From Streptococcus oralis (lineage in GTDB: Bacteria > Bacillota > Bacilli > Lactobacillales > Streptococcaceae): a stretch of DNA of 64,000 bases. This document shows positions 19,202 through 30,061 of this stretch, piece after piece. Position 1 is the stretch's first letter, and every line of letters starts with the position of its first letter. Both the position numbers and the translations under genes were made by a program. Where the stretch lies: contig NZ_CP023507.1 in assembly GCF_002386345.1 (NCBI RefSeq), forward strand, positions 1,116,001 through 1,180,000, written 5' to 3'. Under the pieces are notes generated by a model. The model was not told the DNA's origin, did not search any database, and saw nothing but the letters and a program-made list of their open reading frames with translations.

Positions 19202-20464
19202 TTACTCCCTTATCTGTCCGTCACCAGTAACCACATACTTGTAGCTAGTTAATTCCTTCAAGCCCATTGGACCACGCGCGTGCAGTTTCTGAGTCGAAAT
19301 CCCCATTTCACATCCAAGACCAAATTGACCTCCATCAGTGAAACGCGTTGAAGCATTGACATAAACCGCTGCAGAGTCAACTTGATTTGTAAAGTAAGCC
19401 GCAGCTTCGGCATTCTCTGTTACAATGGCGTCCGAATGATGGGTACTGTGGGCTTCAATATGCGCAACCGCTTCTTCTAAACTGCTCACAACCTTAATCG
19501 CTAGGATATAGTCTAAAAACTCGGTGTCAAAGTCTTGGGCCTCAGCTGCTCGACCTGAAACAAACTGACTTGCTTGGCTATCCAAGCGGAATTGAATTGG
19601 TTCCAGTCCAGCTTCTTTCCGACTTGTAACCAGAACTTGTTCCAAGAGAGGAAGGAAGCTTGCTGCCTTGTCTTCATGAACTAGCAAGACCTCCATGGCA
19701 TTGCAGACAGAAGGACGACTGGTTTTAGCATTGTTGATGATGGCTAGAGCCTTGTCTTCATCGGCATCCTTATCCACATAGACATGGACAATCCCAGTTC
19801 CTGTCTCGATAACGGGCACGATAGCATTTTCAACCACAGCATTGATCAAACCAGCGCCTCCACGAGGTATGAGAAGGTCTAGATAACCCTTGGCCTTCAT
19901 CATAGCATAGCTACTTTCTCGGCTGGTATCTTCCACCAGTTGAATCACATTTGGATGAATGGTCGTTGTCTCCAAGCCCTTCTTCAAAGCTGTGACAATA
20001 GCATGAGCAGTTCGGTAGGCATCCTTACCACTACGAAGAACGACCGCATTGCCACTTTTGAGAGCCAAAGCAGCCGCATCAGACGTCACATTTGGACGAC
20101 TTTCATAGATAATACCAATAACCCCCATGGCCACACGCTTCTTGGTAATAACCAAGCCATTTTCAAGCTGACTTGTTTCTAGGACCTCACCAATAGGATC
20201 TGGTAAAGCAACCACTTCACGAATCCCTCTTGCCATCGCTTCTATACGTCCCTCATCCAAATAAAGACGATCTAGCATAACATCTGAGATTTTCCCCTTG
20301 GCCGCTGCCATATCGAGGGCATTTGCCACTAAAATCTCCTCAGTAGCCGCCAATAAATGATCAGCCATAGCTAGCAAGGCTTGGTTTTTCACTGCTTCGC
20401 TGGCAGTATTGATTGATTTCTTAACAGCTTGTACCTGTTCAAATTGTTCTTGTGTACTTACCAT
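19202..20464 (-). CDS. proA: Glutamate-5-semialdehyde dehydrogenase
   Basis: 420 residues, full length. It has an aldehyde dehydrogenase fold with the catalytic cysteine in [12 protein letters not shown] and the C-terminal [15 protein letters not shown]. It reduces glutamyl-5-phosphate to the semialdehyde with NADPH. The ribosome site is GAGGTG, and 9 bp separate it from proB. Confidence 0.96.
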   Translation of the reverse strand: MVSTQEQFEQVQAVKKSINTASEAVKNQALLAMADHLLAATEEILVANALDMAAAKGKISDVMLDRLYLDEGRIEAMARGIREVVALPDPIGEVLETSQLENGLVITKKRVAMGVIGIIYESRPNVTSDAAALALKSGNAVVLRSGKDAYRTAHAIVTALKKGLETTTIHPNVIQLVEDTSRESSYAMMKAKGYLDLLIPRGGAGLINAVVENAIVPVIETGTGIVHVYVDKDADEDKALAIINNAKTSRPSVCNAMEVLLVHEDKAASFLPLLEQVLVTSRKEAGLEPIQFRLDSQASQFVSGRAAEAQDFDTEFLDYILAIKVVSSLEEAVAHIEAHSTHHSDAIVTENAEAAAYFTNQVDSAAVYVNASTRFTDGGQFGLGCEMGISTQKLHARGPMGLKELTSYKYVVTGDGQIRE

Positions 20465-20473
20465 CGTTCACCT

Positions 20474-21583
20474 CTAAAATTCTGTAAAGAGCAGCTGGAT
20501 TTCAGGAGTGATGGAAATCCAGTCATCACGGTGAATCAAGACTCCCTTAGCTTTTTGAGAACGGAGCATATCTTCTAGGGCTGAGACACCAAATTGGACA
20601 CGTCCCTTTCCAAGAGATTGACCTGTTTCTTTATCAGCCACTGTGACAATATCGTGGTAAGAGAAGTTTCCTTCCACTTCTACCACACCCGATAAAAGGA
20701 GACTTTTCCCGTTTTTTGAAAGTGCCTCTGCAGCTCCACCATCTACCCAAATCGTTCCCTGACTTTGAGCATAGAAGGCCAGCCATTGTTTCTGGGTACG
20801 AAGTCCCTTCTCTTGCGCAACAAAGAAGGAACCATCCCTAGTTTCTTCAGCTGCCTCAATCAAGGCATCAGATTTCATAGAAGAGCAGATATAGACTGGC
20901 ACACCTGACTCCGTCGCAATAGTTGCAGCCTTGATTTTGGTCAGCATGCCCCCAGTACCGTTTGATGAACCTGCTCCACCAGCCATATCAATAATCTCAC
21001 GATTGATAGTCTCGATTTTCTTCAAACGTTTGGCTGTTGAATCCGAGTTGGGATTGCCAGTATAGAGGCCGTCCACATCCGTCAAGAGAACCAAAAGATC
21101 CGCTTGAACCATAGCTGCTACCTGGGCACTCAGAGTGTCATTATCACCCACCTTTAGTTCGTCAATGACGACACTATCATTCTCGTTAATGATAGGAATT
21201 GCACCACGATGAAGTAATACAGACAAGGCCTGATGGGCATTTTTATAACGGCGCTTATCCACAAAGTCGTCCTGTGTCAGCAAGATTTGTGCAGAAACGA
21301 TCTGGCGCATGAGGAGGTTGGTTGTGTATTCCTCCAACAAAAGTCCCTGACCAACTGCAGCCGAAGCTTGTTTATCTGCAATCTTGGTCGGACGTTTTTT
21401 AAAACCCAAAGCTCCAAATCCAGCGGCAACTGCCCCAGATGACACCAAAATCAACTCATGTCCAGCCTCATGCAGCATAGCCAATTGCTGGGTAATTGCC
21501 TTTACTTTACTTCTTGATAAACTCCCGTCTTCATTTGTCAAGGAGGAGGTCCCCACCTTAAAGACGATTCGTTTGTACTTCAT
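20474..21583 (-). CDS. proB: Glutamate 5-kinase
   Basis: 369 residues: amino-acid-kinase domain (about 1-255; [39 protein letters not shown]) followed by a PUA domain (about 275-360). It is the committed, normally proline-inhibited step of proline synthesis. I chose ATG at 21583 ([10 protein letters not shown]), which has GGAGTG upstream, over the start 21 bp earlier. An extended -10 (TGTTATAAT) is at 21613-21621. Confidence 0.95.
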   Translation of the reverse strand: MKYKRIVFKVGTSSLTNEDGSLSRSKVKAITQQLAMLHEAGHELILVSSGAVAAGFGALGFKKRPTKIADKQASAAVGQGLLLEEYTTNLLMRQIVSAQILLTQDDFVDKRRYKNAHQALSVLLHRGAIPIINENDSVVIDELKVGDNDTLSAQVAAMVQADLLVLLTDVDGLYTGNPNSDSTAKRLKKIETINREIIDMAGGAGSSNGTGGMLTKIKAATIATESGVPVYICSSMKSDALIEAAEETRDGSFFVAQEKGLRTQKQWLAFYAQSQGTIWVDGGAAEALSKNGKSLLLSGVVEVEGNFSYHDIVTVADKETGQSLGKGRVQFGVSALEDMLRSQKAKGVLIHRDDWISITPEIQLLFTEF

Positions 21584-21612
21584 ATTCTCACTCCGATTCT
21601 TCATATTTATCC

Positions 21613-21621
21613 ATTATAACA
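21613..21621 (-). promoter_or_regulatory. Extended -10 promoter of proBAC
   Basis: TGT-TATAAT on the minus strand, 29 bp before the proB start. No T-box or other leader fits in this short 5' region. Confidence 0.55.
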
Positions 21622-21655
21622 TGAATACTTTAAAATAGAAAAGACTTGAAATAAA

Positions 21656-21682
21656 AAGGTTGAGACAGTCATCTCAACTCTT
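21656..21682 (-). terminator. Terminator after rluD
   Basis: GTTGAGA/TCTCAAC stem with loop TGACTG and CTTTTTATTT on the minus strand. Confidence 0.8.
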
Positions 21683-22582
21683 TTATCTATTCTCAGCTTT
21701 ACGCAATCTTTCCAGCGTTTCTTTAAAAATCTCTGGAATATCTGCTGTGAACTCCAAGGTTTCACCTGTTCTCGGATGAGTAAAACCTAGAGTTTTGGCA
21801 TGGAGAAACTGTCCATGTCCTTTCAGGGTTTTACGAGGGCCATAGACTTCATCACCAGCGACTGGATGGCCAATATAAGCCATATGAACACGGATTTGGT
21901 GGGTACGTCCTGTTTCCAGTTGCAACTCTAGCAAACTATAATCTCCAAAGCGTTCCAAGACTTGAAAACGAGTCACTGCTGGCTTCCCTTTAGCAGTCAC
22001 TGCCTGTTTCTTACGATCTTTTTCACTACGACCAATCGGAGCTTCAATCACACCACGATCATTGGGCAGATTGCCATGAACAATCGCCCAGTATTTACGG
22101 AGAGACTTCTTGTCCTTGAGTTCTTGCGCGAGTGCTAAGTGGGCCTCATCATTCTTAGCAATCATAAGGAGACCAGATGTGTCCTTATCAATACGGTGAA
22201 CGATACCCGGTCGTAGAACACCATTGATACCTGACAAGTCCTTGATATGGTACATGATGGCATTGACCAAGGTTCCACTTGTATGACCGGCGCTGGGATG
22301 GACCACCATGCCTTGAGGTTTGTTAACAACGGCTACATCCTCATCTTGGTAGATAATCTCGAGTGGCAGATTCTCAGCCACATACTCTAAAATCTCTGGT
22401 TCTGGCACATGGTAGGTGACGATATCCCCCTCTTGGACAGTGTATTTTGCTTTCTTGGCTTGCCCATTCACCAAAACTTGTCCAGCCTTGATTTGTTCAT
22501 TCGCGAGACTGCGTGACAATTCTGTCAGGTCCGACAGAGCCTTGTCTAGACGTTGCCCACCAGTTTCAATTTTTATTTCCAT
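21683..22582 (-). CDS. rluD: 23S rRNA pseudouridine synthase, RluD family
   Basis: 299 residues: an N-terminal S4 domain (about 10-75), then the catalytic RluA-type domain with [15 protein letters not shown] (catalytic Asp) and [10 protein letters not shown]. Pseudouridylates large-subunit rRNA; the exact positions are not provable here. It overlaps the lspA end by 17 bp, a pairing seen across streptococci. Confidence 0.92.
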   Translation of the reverse strand: MEIKIETGGQRLDKALSDLTELSRSLANEQIKAGQVLVNGQAKKAKYTVQEGDIVTYHVPEPEILEYVAENLPLEIIYQDEDVAVVNKPQGMVVHPSAGHTSGTLVNAIMYHIKDLSGINGVLRPGIVHRIDKDTSGLLMIAKNDEAHLALAQELKDKKSLRKYWAIVHGNLPNDRGVIEAPIGRSEKDRKKQAVTAKGKPAVTRFQVLERFGDYSLLELQLETGRTHQIRVHMAYIGHPVAGDEVYGPRKTLKGHGQFLHAKTLGFTHPRTGETLEFTADIPEIFKETLERLRKAENR

Positions 22583-23033
22583 TTACTTCCTCTTTAAGCA
22601 TTGCAATCAATAAAACAATGACACCAACTGTCAAATAGCTATCAGCAACATTGAAAATCGCAAAGTTGATAAAGTCTAGGTGAAACATATCCACCACAAA
22701 ACCTTGACTCATTCTGTCGATAAAGTTGCCCAGACCTCCCGCTATTATCAAAGTCAGTCCAAAAACTAACCAGAGAGAATCCTCCATGTGTTTATGTAAA
22801 TACCAAATGGCACCTACCATGACGACCAGTGTAATAACAGCAAATAACCACTGCTGATCTTGCAGCATGGAGAAGGCTGCCCCTCTATTTTGCAGATAGG
22901 TCAAGCTGACGAGATTGGGGATCCACGAACGCACTTCACCCAGTGGAATCTGCTGGACAACATAATTTTTGACCAACTGATCCAGCCCAATCAAAAGCAG
23001 TACAATGACTGCTACTATTCCTCTTTTTTTCAT
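22566..23033 (-). CDS. lspA: Lipoprotein signal peptidase
   Basis: 155 residues with four membrane helices. The catalytic aspartates lie in GGLGNFIDR and FNVADSYL. It cleaves prolipoproteins at the lipobox cysteine, so it should process the lipoprotein encoded at 33564-34244. Its start overlaps the stop of the LysR gene by 4 bp. Confidence 0.95.
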   Translation of the reverse strand: MKKRGIVAVIVLLLIGLDQLVKNYVVQQIPLGEVRSWIPNLVSLTYLQNRGAAFSMLQDQQWLFAVITLVVMVGAIWYLHKHMEDSLWLVFGLTLIIAGGLGNFIDRMSQGFVVDMFHLDFINFAIFNVADSYLTVGVIVLLIAMLKEEVNGNKN

Positions 23034-23938
23034 GATTTCCTCTTTTGATCAAAATATTCTTGCATAACCTCAACGAAAAGAGTCCCAGCTTGGCTAAGCT
23101 CCACCTCTTCCCGTTTGACGTAGACCATGCGATTATCTAGATTATCCTTGAGACGAATGACTGTGATGCCATTAACACTGTCACTATCTAAAAACCCTGA
23201 ACCTGTCGCATAGGCATCCGTCCGCTCCAAAATACCATTCAAAGTAGCACGGTCGGTCACATTGAACATCTGGGAGCTCGCGCTGGTGTCGACAAAGTTC
23301 TCTGAATAGTATAGATACTCATCCTTTTCCTGAGTAAAACGAACCGTTGGTAAATCAGCTAAATCCTCCATGACCAATTCCTCTTTCTGTGCCAAAGGAT
23401 GCCCTTCACGAAGATAAATGTGAGTCTGGAAAGGAATTAGTTCGATAACTTCTAAACCAAGCTTTTCAACCCGTTGTATGATGCCCTTTTTATTTTGGTT
23501 GTTGAGGTATATAATCCCAATCTCACTGTGTCCTTGCGCCACTTCGTCTAATATTTGAACTGTGGTAGACTCAAAAATACGAAAGTTCTTATAATCAGGA
23601 TAACGCTCTGAAAAGGCCGTAATCGTTGGTGGCAAGAAGTCATAGTGCTGGCTGGCAATGGAAAATTCATCCTTTTCTTCCTCAGGATTGGCATACTGAT
23701 TTTGAAAAACATCAAAGTCTTTAACTAACTCCTGCGCTTTCTCATAAAATTCCATACCACGACGGGTTAAGAAAGTCCCCGAACTCGTCCGACGAAAAAT
23801 CTTAAAGCCTAGCTCTTTTTCCAAATCGCGCACAGAAATAGACAAACTCGGCTGACTAACATACATCTTTTCAGCAGCTTCACGGAAAGTACCACTATTG
23901 GCAATAGCAACAACATAGCGTAATTGTTGAATGTTCAT
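23030..23938 (-). CDS. LysR-family regulator (CpsY/MetR-like)
   Basis: 302 residues: an N-terminal winged helix-turn-helix (about 1-60; [23 protein letters not shown]) and a periplasmic-binding-like effector domain (about 90-295). It resembles CpsY/MtaR of streptococci, which controls methionine uptake and cell-surface traits; the effector is not shown by the sequence. Start ATG at 23938 after GGGGGT. Translationally coupled to lspA. Confidence 0.8.
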   Translation of the reverse strand: MNIQQLRYVVAIANSGTFREAAEKMYVSQPSLSISVRDLEKELGFKIFRRTSSGTFLTRRGMEFYEKAQELVKDFDVFQNQYANPEEEKDEFSIASQHYDFLPPTITAFSERYPDYKNFRIFESTTVQILDEVAQGHSEIGIIYLNNQNKKGIIQRVEKLGLEVIELIPFQTHIYLREGHPLAQKEELVMEDLADLPTVRFTQEKDEYLYYSENFVDTSASSQMFNVTDRATLNGILERTDAYATGSGFLDSDSVNGITVIRLKDNLDNRMVYVKREEVELSQAGTLFVEVMQEYFDQKRKS

Positions 23939-24065
23939 CTTTTACCCCCAACTTCTCTATCTGTTCATTATACCATATTTTAGAAGTTTTCCACCTAGGA
24001 AAAATAATGTCGCTCACAAAATTCATCTACACTAGTAACAAAGAGTTATGGGTATCAAAACAAAA

Positions 24066-24100
24066 AAATAGGCTCTCCGAAAACTCGGAAAGCCTTATTT
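24066..24100. terminator. Hairpin between the LysR gene and rpmA
   Basis: AATAGGCT...AGCCTTATT arms with a second inner stem (TCCGA/TCGGA) form a terminator-like hairpin with T-rich flank on the plus strand. The rest of 23939-24147 shows no gene. Confidence 0.5.
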
Positions 24101-24146
24101 AATGCTACTTCTAGCTTCCTCGCCTTAAAATACCAAGGCTCGGGAT

Positions 24147-24171
24147 AAAAAGGTTCACTGGACCTTTTTAT
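24147..24171 (-). terminator. Terminator after rpmA
   Basis: AAAAAGGTCC/GGACCTTTTT-type stem: AAAGGTCC AGTG AACCTTT then TTAT on the minus strand; overlaps the rpmA stop region. Confidence 0.65.
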
Positions 24172-24461
24172 TTTGCGATTGGGTAAACAGAAACTTGTTT
24201 CTTATCGCGACCTTTACGTTCAAAGCGTACTACGCCTTCAACTTTAGCGAACAAAGTATCGTCTCCACCACGTCCAACGTTTACACCTGGATAGATGTGT
24301 GTACCACGTTGACGGTAAAGGATTGATCCACCTGTTACAGTTTGTCCGTCAGCTGCTTTAGCTCCAAGACGTTTTGCTTGTGAATCACGTCCGTTTGATG
24401 TAGAACCTCCACCTTTTTTGTGGGCGAAAAGTTGCAAGTTGTTAAGAGTCATTTTTAACAT
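24168..24461 (-). CDS. rpmA: Ribosomal protein bL27 with cleavable N-terminus
   Basis: 97 residues. The first 12 (through LNNLQLF) are the Firmicutes extension that must be removed before A-H-K-K, so that the mature N-terminus can reach the peptidyl-transferase centre. The protease Prp is encoded just upstream (24478-24822). The operon order is rplU-prp-rpmA. Confidence 0.97.
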   Translation of the reverse strand: MLKMTLNNLQLFAHKKGGGSTSNGRDSQAKRLGAKAADGQTVTGGSILYRQRGTHIYPGVNVGRGGDDTLFAKVEGVVRFERKGRDKKQVSVYPIAK

Positions 24462-24477
24462 AATGTTTTCCTCCGTG

Positions 24478-24831
<354 letters not shown>

Positions 24832-24837
24832 TTAAAA

Positions 24838-25152
24838 TTAAGCGTTGATCGCGTTGATGACAACTTTTGTATATGGTTGACGGTGACCTTGTTTACGGTG
24901 GCTACCTTTTTTAGGTTTGTACTTGTAAGTAACAACTTTCTTTTGTTTTCCTTGTTTTTCAACAGTTCCAACTACAGTAGCTCCAGCAACAAGTGGAGTT
25001 CCGACAACAGTGTTTTCACCACCAACAAGAACAACTTCGTTAAAAGTAACTTCTTGACCAGCTTCAACGTTCAATTTTTCAACGTAAACTGCTTGACCAA
25101 CTTCAACTTTAACTTGTTTTCCGCCAGTTTTGATAATTGCGTATGTGCTCAT
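24838..25152 (-). CDS. rplU: Ribosomal protein bL21
   Basis: 104 residues, normal length; begins [20 protein letters not shown] and has the [15 protein letters not shown] tail. It has a strong AGGAGG ribosome site and is preceded by a structured leader. Confidence 0.97.
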
Positions 25153-25249
25153 TATGCACCTCCTATGATTTTTAGGGTTTCCCCGTATTTTTGTGAAGAC
25201 TCGCCTAGCATCGTGGGACGAACCACTTAAAAGAAGAGCTCTAAGTATA
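25153..25249 (-). ncRNA. Putative L21 leader RNA and promoter
   Basis: An extended -10 (TGTTATACT, 25244-25252) gives a leader of about 90 nt rich in paired segments (AGAGCTCTTCTTTT, GTTCGTCCCACGATG, GGGGAAACCC) that ends in AGGAGG before rplU. Firmicutes rplU operons often start with an L21-binding leader; I cannot run a covariance search, so this is a proposal. A palindrome TGCACA-GGAT-TGTGCA lies upstream at 25297-25312. Confidence 0.5.
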
Positions 25250-25371
25250 ACAAAGTTTAAATTTTGTATACGATGAGCAAACGATGTTCGTGCGGTTGCA
25301 CAGGATTGTGCATAGTCAACTCTTCAAGTATAGCATATCTTCTTTTTTCTTACAAGCGAAATCAATCAAAT

Positions 25372-26058
25372 TTAAGCTTTTTCTTTCCCTTTTTTTCTCC
25401 AAGAAGCAAAAAGCATACTGAAGTAAAAGATACTCATCATAAGAGGAACACCTAGAATTGTCTTCTCCTGATAGTAAATCGTCAAATAAGCTGAAAAAAC
25501 AACTCCGAAGACAAAACTACTAAGTAAGCTAACAAAAATCAAGCCCTCTCGTAGAAAAGGCGTATGCTTGGTCCGGAAATAATCTCCAAAAGCCAACATG
25601 GTTCGTTTAATATTGCCCGTCATAAAAGCATTATTATAGGCAATACCTGACACTTCTCCAAAGGCTGTTGTCACCAGTCCCATACAAAAGGCCAAGGGCG
25701 GTACGAGATAGATATTGTCAACCGTTTGCGGCACAAAGCCTATAATTAGGGATAAGACTGCAAGTGGAATCAAGGACAAAATCGGCTTTTTAACAATTCG
25801 TAGTTTTTCCTTATACAATGTCAGAAAAAAGACACCCATCATAAAGGAAAACAAGGTCATTACTTTGGCACTGGCATCCGATACATTTTGTTGAATAAGT
25901 CCTACAGAAAGAAAAACCACATTCCCAGTCTGTCCAGCGACAAGGGTGTTCCCTCGCACGATAAAGGTATAAGCATCGACATATCCTGCACAAAAAGTCA
26001 AAAAAAGCGCTAGTCGCTTAGACTGACGTGATATTTTTCTTATTGGTAATAATCTCAT
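25372..26058 (-). CDS. YoaK/DUF1275 family membrane protein
   Basis: 228 residues with about six membrane helices. The family signature GYVDAYTFIVRGNTLVAGQTGNVVF appears at the N-terminus. Function unknown; the family is widespread. ATG at 26058 has GGGAGAG upstream and is preferred to a TTG 12 bp earlier. No clear terminator follows it. Confidence 0.8.
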   Translation of the reverse strand: MRLLPIRKISRQSKRLALFLTFCAGYVDAYTFIVRGNTLVAGQTGNVVFLSVGLIQQNVSDASAKVMTLFSFMMGVFFLTLYKEKLRIVKKPILSLIPLAVLSLIIGFVPQTVDNIYLVPPLAFCMGLVTTAFGEVSGIAYNNAFMTGNIKRTMLAFGDYFRTKHTPFLREGLIFVSLLSSFVFGVVFSAYLTIYYQEKTILGVPLMMSIFYFSMLFASWRKKGKEKA

Positions 26059-26150
26059 TTTCTCTCCCAATTCAGTTTCATTTACTCATTTCAATATTGT
26101 ACCACTTTCTCCTAAAAATGCGTAGCCCATTTGAAAATTTTTACCATCTG

Positions 26151-26180
26151 TTGGATAGTCCTTCTTTTCTATGTTATAAT
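26151..26180 (+). promoter_or_regulatory. Promoter of the oxidoreductase-helicase pair
   Basis: TTGGAT (26151-26156), 18-bp spacer, TGT-TATAAT (26172-26180). The leader to the ATG at 26215 is short. Confidence 0.6.
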
Positions 26181-26214
26181 GAAGGAAGGATTTGAAGTCG
26201 GAAAAGGAGTATTT

Positions 26215-27192
26215 ATGCTTAAATTAGGTGTCATCGGAACAGGGGCTATCAGTCATCATTTCATAGAAGCAGCCCATGCTAACGGAGAATACCAGCTGGT
26301 CGCTGTCTATTCTAGAAAGATAGAAACAGCAGCAACCTTTGCTTCTCGCTATCAAGATATCCAACTCTTTGATCAAGTAGAAGACTTCTTCAAGAGCTCC
26401 TTTGATGTAGTCTATATCGCTAGTCCAAACTCCTTGCATTTTGTTCAAGCCAAAGCAGCCTTGTCTTTTGGGAAACACGTCATTCTTGAAAAGCCAGCTG
26501 TCACTCAGCCACATGAATGGCTAGATTTGAGACAAACAGCTGAGAAAAATCACTGTTTTATCTTTGAAGCAGCTCGTAATTACCACGAAGAAGCTTTTAC
26601 CACTATCAAAAACTTTTTAGCAGACAAGCAAGTGCTGGGAGCAGATTTCAACTATGCCAAGTATTCTTCCAAGATGCCTGACTTGTTGGCTGGACAGACT
26701 CCCAATGTCTTTTCAGACCGTTTTGCTGGTGGAGCTCTTATGGACTTGGGGATTTATCCCCTCTACGCTGCTATTCGTCTCTTTGGAAAGGCTCAGGACG
26801 CGACCTATCAGGCTCAACAGCTTGACAATAGCATTGACCTAAATGGCGATGGTATCCTCTTCTACCCTGACTTTCAAGTTCATATCAAGGCAGGAAAAAA
26901 CATTACTTCCAATCTTCCTTGTGAGATTTACACAGCAGATGGAACCTTGACCCTTAACACGATTGAACATGTCCGCTCAGCTATTTTTAGCGACCACCAA
27001 GGAAATCCAATCCAGCTCCCTATCCAACAAGCTCCCCATACGATGACTGAGGAAGTTGCTGCATTTGCACAGATGATCCAGCAACCAGACCAGACTTTCT
27101 ACCAGAACTGGCTGGATGATGCAAGCTCTGTTCATGATTTACTCTATACCATGCGCCAGACTGCTGGCATTAGATTTGAGGCAGAAAAATGA
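26215..27192 (+). CDS. Gfo/Idh/MocA-family oxidoreductase
   Basis: 325 residues when started at ATG 26215 (AAAAGGAG upstream); the longer frame would start upstream of the promoter. Rossmann motif GVIGTGAISHHF, the conserved EKPAVTQPHEW (Lys of the EKP motif), and the second-domain GGALMDLGIYPLYAA. Such enzymes oxidise or reduce sugars or related polyols with NAD(P); the substrate is unknown. It overlaps the helicase gene by 4 bp. Confidence 0.85.
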   Translation: MLKLGVIGTGAISHHFIEAAHANGEYQLVAVYSRKIETAATFASRYQDIQLFDQVEDFFKSSFDVVYIASPNSLHFVQAKAALSFGKHVILEKPAVTQPHEWLDLRQTAEKNHCFIFEAARNYHEEAFTTIKNFLADKQVLGADFNYAKYSSKMPDLLAGQTPNVFSDRFAGGALMDLGIYPLYAAIRLFGKAQDATYQAQQLDNSIDLNGDGILFYPDFQVHIKAGKNITSNLPCEIYTADGTLTLNTIEHVRSAIFSDHQGNPIQLPIQQAPHTMTEEVAAFAQMIQQPDQTFYQNWLDDASSVHDLLYTMRQTAGIRFEAEK

Positions 27193-28271
27193 AAACCAAA
27201 CTACCGACTGAATGGCAGGAATTGAGTGACCAACTCGGTTTCCAAGAATTTACCCCCATTCAAACTCAACTATTTGAGCCTATACTAGCTGGAGAAAACT
27301 TACTGGGAGTAAGCCCGACAGGAACTGGTAAGACCCTAGCTTACCTCCTGCCAAGTCTTCTCAGACTACAAAAGAAAAAAGCCCAGCAACTCTTGATCCT
27401 AGCACCAAATACAGAACTAGCTGGACAGATTTTTGATGTATGTAAAACGTGGTCAGAGGCTATCGGCTTAACTGCTCAGCTCTTCTTATCAGGTTCGAGT
27501 CAGAAACGCCAGATTGAACGTCTTAAAAAAGGACCAGAAATTCTGATTGGAACACCTGGCCGTATCTTTGAGTTGATTAAATTGAAAAAAATCAAGATGA
27601 TGAATGTAGAAACCATCATTCTGGATGAATTTGACCAATTGTTCGATGATTCTCAAATTCACTTTGTCGAGAAAATCACCCACTACGCACCTCGTGACCA
27701 CCAACTCATCTACATGAGTGCGACGACCAAGTTTGACCAAGAAAAGATTGCACCAAACACGCGCACTATTGATCTCTCTGATCAAAAACTGGACAACATC
27801 CAACACTTCTACATGCAGGTAGACCAACGTCACCGAGTGGACATGCTACGAAAACTAGCACATGTAGAGGATTTCCGTGGTCTGGTCTTCTTTAACAGCT
27901 TGTCAGACCTTGGAAGTGCAGAAGAAAAATTACAGTATCGCGATATCTTGGCTGTTTCCCTCGCTAGCGATGTCAATGTTAAATTTCGAAAAGTCATCTT
28001 AGAAAAGTTTAAAGGCAAGCAGCTAACCCTACTCCTTGCAACTGATCTTTTGGCTCGTGGGATTGATATTGATAGCTTGGAATGTGTTGTCAACTTCGAC
28101 GTCCCTAGAGATATGGAAACCTATACCCACCGTGCTGGTCGTACAGGTCGCATGGGCAAGGAGGGCTATGTTATCACTCTGGTAACCCATCCTGAAGAAC
28201 TGAAAAAACTCAAGAAATTCGCAAGTGTTCGTGAAATTGTCCTAAAAAATCAAGAACTCTATATCAAATAA
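27189..28271 (+). CDS. DEAD-box RNA helicase
   Basis: 360 residues with the two RecA domains only. Motifs: Q motif FTPIQ, Walker A SPTGTGKT, DEFD in place of DEAD (ILDEFDQLF), SAT (MSATTKF), and HRAGRTGRMG. Without C-terminal extensions it is a minimal CshB-like enzyme, probably for ribosome assembly or RNA turnover. The variant DEFD box is visible directly. Confidence 0.88.
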   Translation: MKTKLPTEWQELSDQLGFQEFTPIQTQLFEPILAGENLLGVSPTGTGKTLAYLLPSLLRLQKKKAQQLLILAPNTELAGQIFDVCKTWSEAIGLTAQLFLSGSSQKRQIERLKKGPEILIGTPGRIFELIKLKKIKMMNVETIILDEFDQLFDDSQIHFVEKITHYAPRDHQLIYMSATTKFDQEKIAPNTRTIDLSDQKLDNIQHFYMQVDQRHRVDMLRKLAHVEDFRGLVFFNSLSDLGSAEEKLQYRDILAVSLASDVNVKFRKVILEKFKGKQLTLLLATDLLARGIDIDSLECVVNFDVPRDMETYTHRAGRTGRMGKEGYVITLVTHPEELKKLKKFASVREIVLKNQELYIK

Positions 28272-28297
28272 GGTTGGCTTCCGCCAACCTTTTTCTT
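28271..28297 (+). terminator. Terminator between the convergent helicase and DUF1934 genes
   Basis: AAGGTTGGC TTCC GCCAACCTT followed by TTTCTT; AA-rich on the other side so it can serve both genes. Confidence 0.75.
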
Positions 28298-28673
28298 ATC
28301 CCCAAGTAATTTCTAATTGATAGCTGGCAAAGGGGTGTCCCTCTTGGTTTTGCAGTTGATAGGCTAATTCAATCTTTTGCCCATCCAATTCATAGTGATT
28401 CGTTTGAATGATAAACTCCTGCATCCCCATTGGAGTCGGAATATAGGCTAAACTATCACTATCCTTTAGAAAACGCATGATGGTTTTGGGACTCGAGAAA
28501 CGGGTCATCACCAGTTCTTGACTATGAAACTTGAGAACCACTTTTTCTTTTTCCTCATTGTAGAAAAGCAGATAGTGATAATCTCCCTTTTCACGCACTT
28601 CCACGTCATAGAGTTGGTCAATGACTTCCAATTGTTCATCAAACTGAATCGTATTTCGCATCCGAATCTTCAC
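28296..28673 (-). CDS. DUF1934 (YwiB-like) protein
   Basis: 125 residues, a small beta-barrel protein (lipocalin-like) of the YwiB family; function unknown. The start is GTG at 28673 with GAGG 7 nt upstream; an ATG 12 bp later has no such site. The gene is divergent from the HD gene. Confidence 0.7.
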   Translation of the reverse strand: MKIRMRNTIQFDEQLEVIDQLYDVEVREKGDYHYLLFYNEEKEKVVLKFHSQELVMTRFSSPKTIMRFLKDSDSLAYIPTPMGMQEFIIQTNHYELDGQKIELAYQLQNQEGHPFASYQLEITWG

Positions 28674-28729
28674 ATCAAATCCTCTTTCTTGTCTCTTGTC
28701 CTACTATTTTACCAAAAAGAGCAGGATTT

Positions 28730-28738
28730 TGCTATAAT
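28730..28738 (+). promoter_or_regulatory. Extended -10 of the HD gene, leaderless spacing
   Basis: TGC-TATAAT (28730-28738) ends 6 bp before the ATG at 28745. Transcription would start at or next to the start codon. Confidence 0.55.
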
Positions 28739-28744
28739 GGTCAT

Positions 28745-30052
28745 ATGAACGAAAAAGTATTCCGTGACCCAGTTCACAACTATATCCACGTCAATAATCA
28801 GGTCATATACGACTTGATCAATACAAAAGAATTTCAACGTCTTCGCCGTATCAAACAGCTAGGGACTTCCAGTTATACCTTCCATGGTGGTGAGCACAGT
28901 CGCTTTTCCCACTGTTTGGGAGTCTATGAGATTGCTCGACGTATCACGGAGATTTTTGAAGAAAAATACCCTGAAGAATGGGATCCTGCTGAGTCTCTCT
29001 TGACCATGACCGCTGCTCTCCTACACGACCTTGGGCATGGTGCCTACTCGCATACTTTTGAAAATCTTTTTGATACAAATCATGAAGCCATTACTCAGGA
29101 AATCATCCAAAGTCCTGAGACAGAGATTCACCAAGTCCTGCTACAAGTAGCGCCAGATTGCCCAGAAAAGGTAGCCAGTGTTATCGACCATACCTATCCT
29201 AACAAGCAGGTCGTGCAGCTCATTTCTAGTCAGATTGATGCGGATCGCATGGACTATCTATTGCGCGACTCTTATTTTACAGGAGCATCTTATGGGGAAT
29301 TTGACCTGACTCGCATCCTCCGAGTCATTCGTCCTGTCGAAAATGGGATCGCCTTTCAGCGCAACGGCATGCATGCCATCGAAGACTACGTTCTCAGTCG
29401 CTACCAGATGTATATGCAGGTTTATTTCCACCCAGCAACACGCGCCATGGAGGTTCTTCTACAGAATCTCCTCAAACGCGCTAAGGAACTCTATCCTGAA
29501 GACAAGGACTTCTTTGCACGCACTTCTCCTCATTTGCTACCTTTTTTTGAAAAGAAAGTTACTCTATCTGATTATCTGGCACTTGATGACGGCGTGATGA
29601 ATACCTACTTCCAACTCTGGATGACCAGTCCTGACAAGATACTAGCCGACTTGTCGCAACGTTTTGTCAACCGCAAGGTCTTTAAATCCATTACTTTTTC
29701 AGAAAAAGACCAAGACCAACTCGCAACCATGAGACAACTGGTTGAAGAAATCGGTTTTGATCCAGACTACTATACTGCCATTCATAAGAACTTTGACCTC
29801 CCTTATGATATCTATCGTCCCGAATCTGAAAATCCACGGACACAGATTGAGATTATACAAAAAAATGGAGAACTGGCTGAACTCTCTAGCCTGTCTCCTA
29901 TCGTCCAATCCCTTGCTGGCAGTCGCCATGGAGACAATCGTTTCTATTTCCCGAAAGAAATGTTGGACCAAAATAGCATCTTCGCAAGTATCACCCAGCA
30001 ATTTTTACACTTGATTGAGAACGATCATTTTACCCCAAATAAGAACGAATAG
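28745..30052 (+). CDS. HD-domain phosphohydrolase (dGTPase-like, YwfO type)
   Basis: 435 residues. Metal ligands: GGEHSRFSHCLGVYEIARR (first His), LLHDLGHGAYSH (HD pair) and a later Asp near SSQIDADRMDYLLRDS. N-terminal FRDPVHNYI is the family start, so the ATG at 28745 is required even though it has no ribosome site. Members hydrolyse dNTPs or related nucleotides. Followed 9 bp later by the HAD phosphatase, probably one operon. Confidence 0.88.
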   Translation: MNEKVFRDPVHNYIHVNNQVIYDLINTKEFQRLRRIKQLGTSSYTFHGGEHSRFSHCLGVYEIARRITEIFEEKYPEEWDPAESLLTMTAALLHDLGHGAYSHTFENLFDTNHEAITQEIIQSPETEIHQVLLQVAPDCPEKVASVIDHTYPNKQVVQLISSQIDADRMDYLLRDSYFTGASYGEFDLTRILRVIRPVENGIAFQRNGMHAIEDYVLSRYQMYMQVYFHPATRAMEVLLQNLLKRAKELYPEDKDFFARTSPHLLPFFEKKVTLSDYLALDDGVMNTYFQLWMTSPDKILADLSQRFVNRKVFKSITFSEKDQDQLATMRQLVEEIGFDPDYYTAIHKNFDLPYDIYRPESENPRTQIEIIQKNGELAELSSLSPIVQSLAGSRHGDNRFYFPKEMLDQNSIFASITQQFLHLIENDHFTPNKNE

Positions 30053-30061
30053 AGGAAATTT

